Notes under the pieces: model-generated | Told to the model about the DNA's origin: nothing | Databases searched by the model: none | The model's input: the letters and a program-made list of their open reading frames with translations, nothing else | Shown here: one piece after another, positions 6,017-6,108 of the stretch | Layout: each line of letters begins with the position of its first letter | Numbering within the stretch: the stretch's first letter is position 1 | From: Syntrophobacteria bacterium | GTDB lineage: Bacteria; Desulfobacterota; DSWW01 | NCBI GenBank assembly: GCA_030145435.1 | Contig: JAQYVQ010000291.1 | Span: forward strand, 1-6,108 | DNA length: 6,108 nucleotides | Direction: 5' to 3' | Position numbers and translations under genes: made by a program

Positions 6017-6034
6017 CCCCCAAGGGGGGAAGGA
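6017..6034 (+). promoter_or_regulatory. Ribosome binding site with small hairpin ahead of the right-edge gene
   Basis: CCCCC-AA-GGGGGG (6017-6029) followed by AAGGA (6030-6034) precedes the ATG at 6038. The purine run is a strong Shine-Dalgarno. It can pair with the C-run just upstream, which might partly mask it, though a 2-base loop is unfavourable. Confidence 0.4.
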
Positions 6035-6037
6035 ATT

Positions 6038-6108
6038 ATGGTTGACACAGCAAAACCAGACCGGTTTCGCAAGGTGTGGGGGGGGTTTGATTCATGGAGT
6101 GTGCGCCC
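6038..6108 (+). CDS. N-terminal start of an unidentified protein (3' truncated by window edge)
   Basis: An ATG with a strong purine-rich Shine-Dalgarno begins a frame open to the window end, starting MVDTAKPDRFRKVWGGFDSW. There is no signal peptide or recognisable motif in the 23 complete codons. A run of eight G (6078-6085) falls within the TGG-GGG-GGG codons. It is separated from the upstream operon by two palindromic repeats, so it is probably a separate transcription unit. Function cannot be judged. Confidence 0.55.
   Translation, partial: MVDTAKPDRFRKVWGGFDSWSVR

Overview
The window looks like a stretch of a GC-rich bacterial chromosome. The likeliest source is an anaerobic or facultatively anaerobic proteobacterium of the Desulfobacterota (former Deltaproteobacteria) type. 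That guess rests on gene content (a ferredoxin-nitroreductase, a CoA-transferase-like protein fused to a GNAT domain, an aldo/keto-reductase-like protein) and on two palindromic intergenic repeats of a kind I remember from such genomes. No rRNA, tRNA or other sequence settles the taxonomy.

Left part (1-1182): the last codons of an unidentified gene (stop at 71-73), then a small membrane protein with two cysteine clusters (122-643), then about 540 bases with no convincing gene. This part is visibly more AT-rich than the rest. The gene-poor stretch contains, on the minus strand, a degraded copy (988-1035) of the 3' end of the left-edge gene (23-73), so the membrane-protein gene sits between inverted copies of one sequence.

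Centre and right (1183-5840): two divergent operons around a 177-base promoter region (2880-3056). On the minus strand, a two-cluster ferredoxin/nitroreductase fusion (2879 to 2010) overlaps by 10 bases a class I SAM-dependent methyltransferase (2019 to 1183). On the plus strand, an acetyl-CoA hydrolase/CoA-transferase-like protein with a C-terminal GNAT acetyltransferase (3057-4961) is followed 6 bases later by an aldo/keto-reductase-like protein (4968-5840). Both plus-strand proteins keep the fold signatures of their families but appear to have lost the catalytic residues: the CoA-transferase glutamate position is lysine, and all four aldo/keto reductase tetrad positions are changed. This pairing is the most unusual feature of the window. 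The four genes may form one functional unit, but no substrate can be read from the sequence.

Right end (5841-6108): two different palindromic repeats (5878-5922 and 5950-5984) separate the operon from the start of another gene (6038 onward), which is cut by the window edge.
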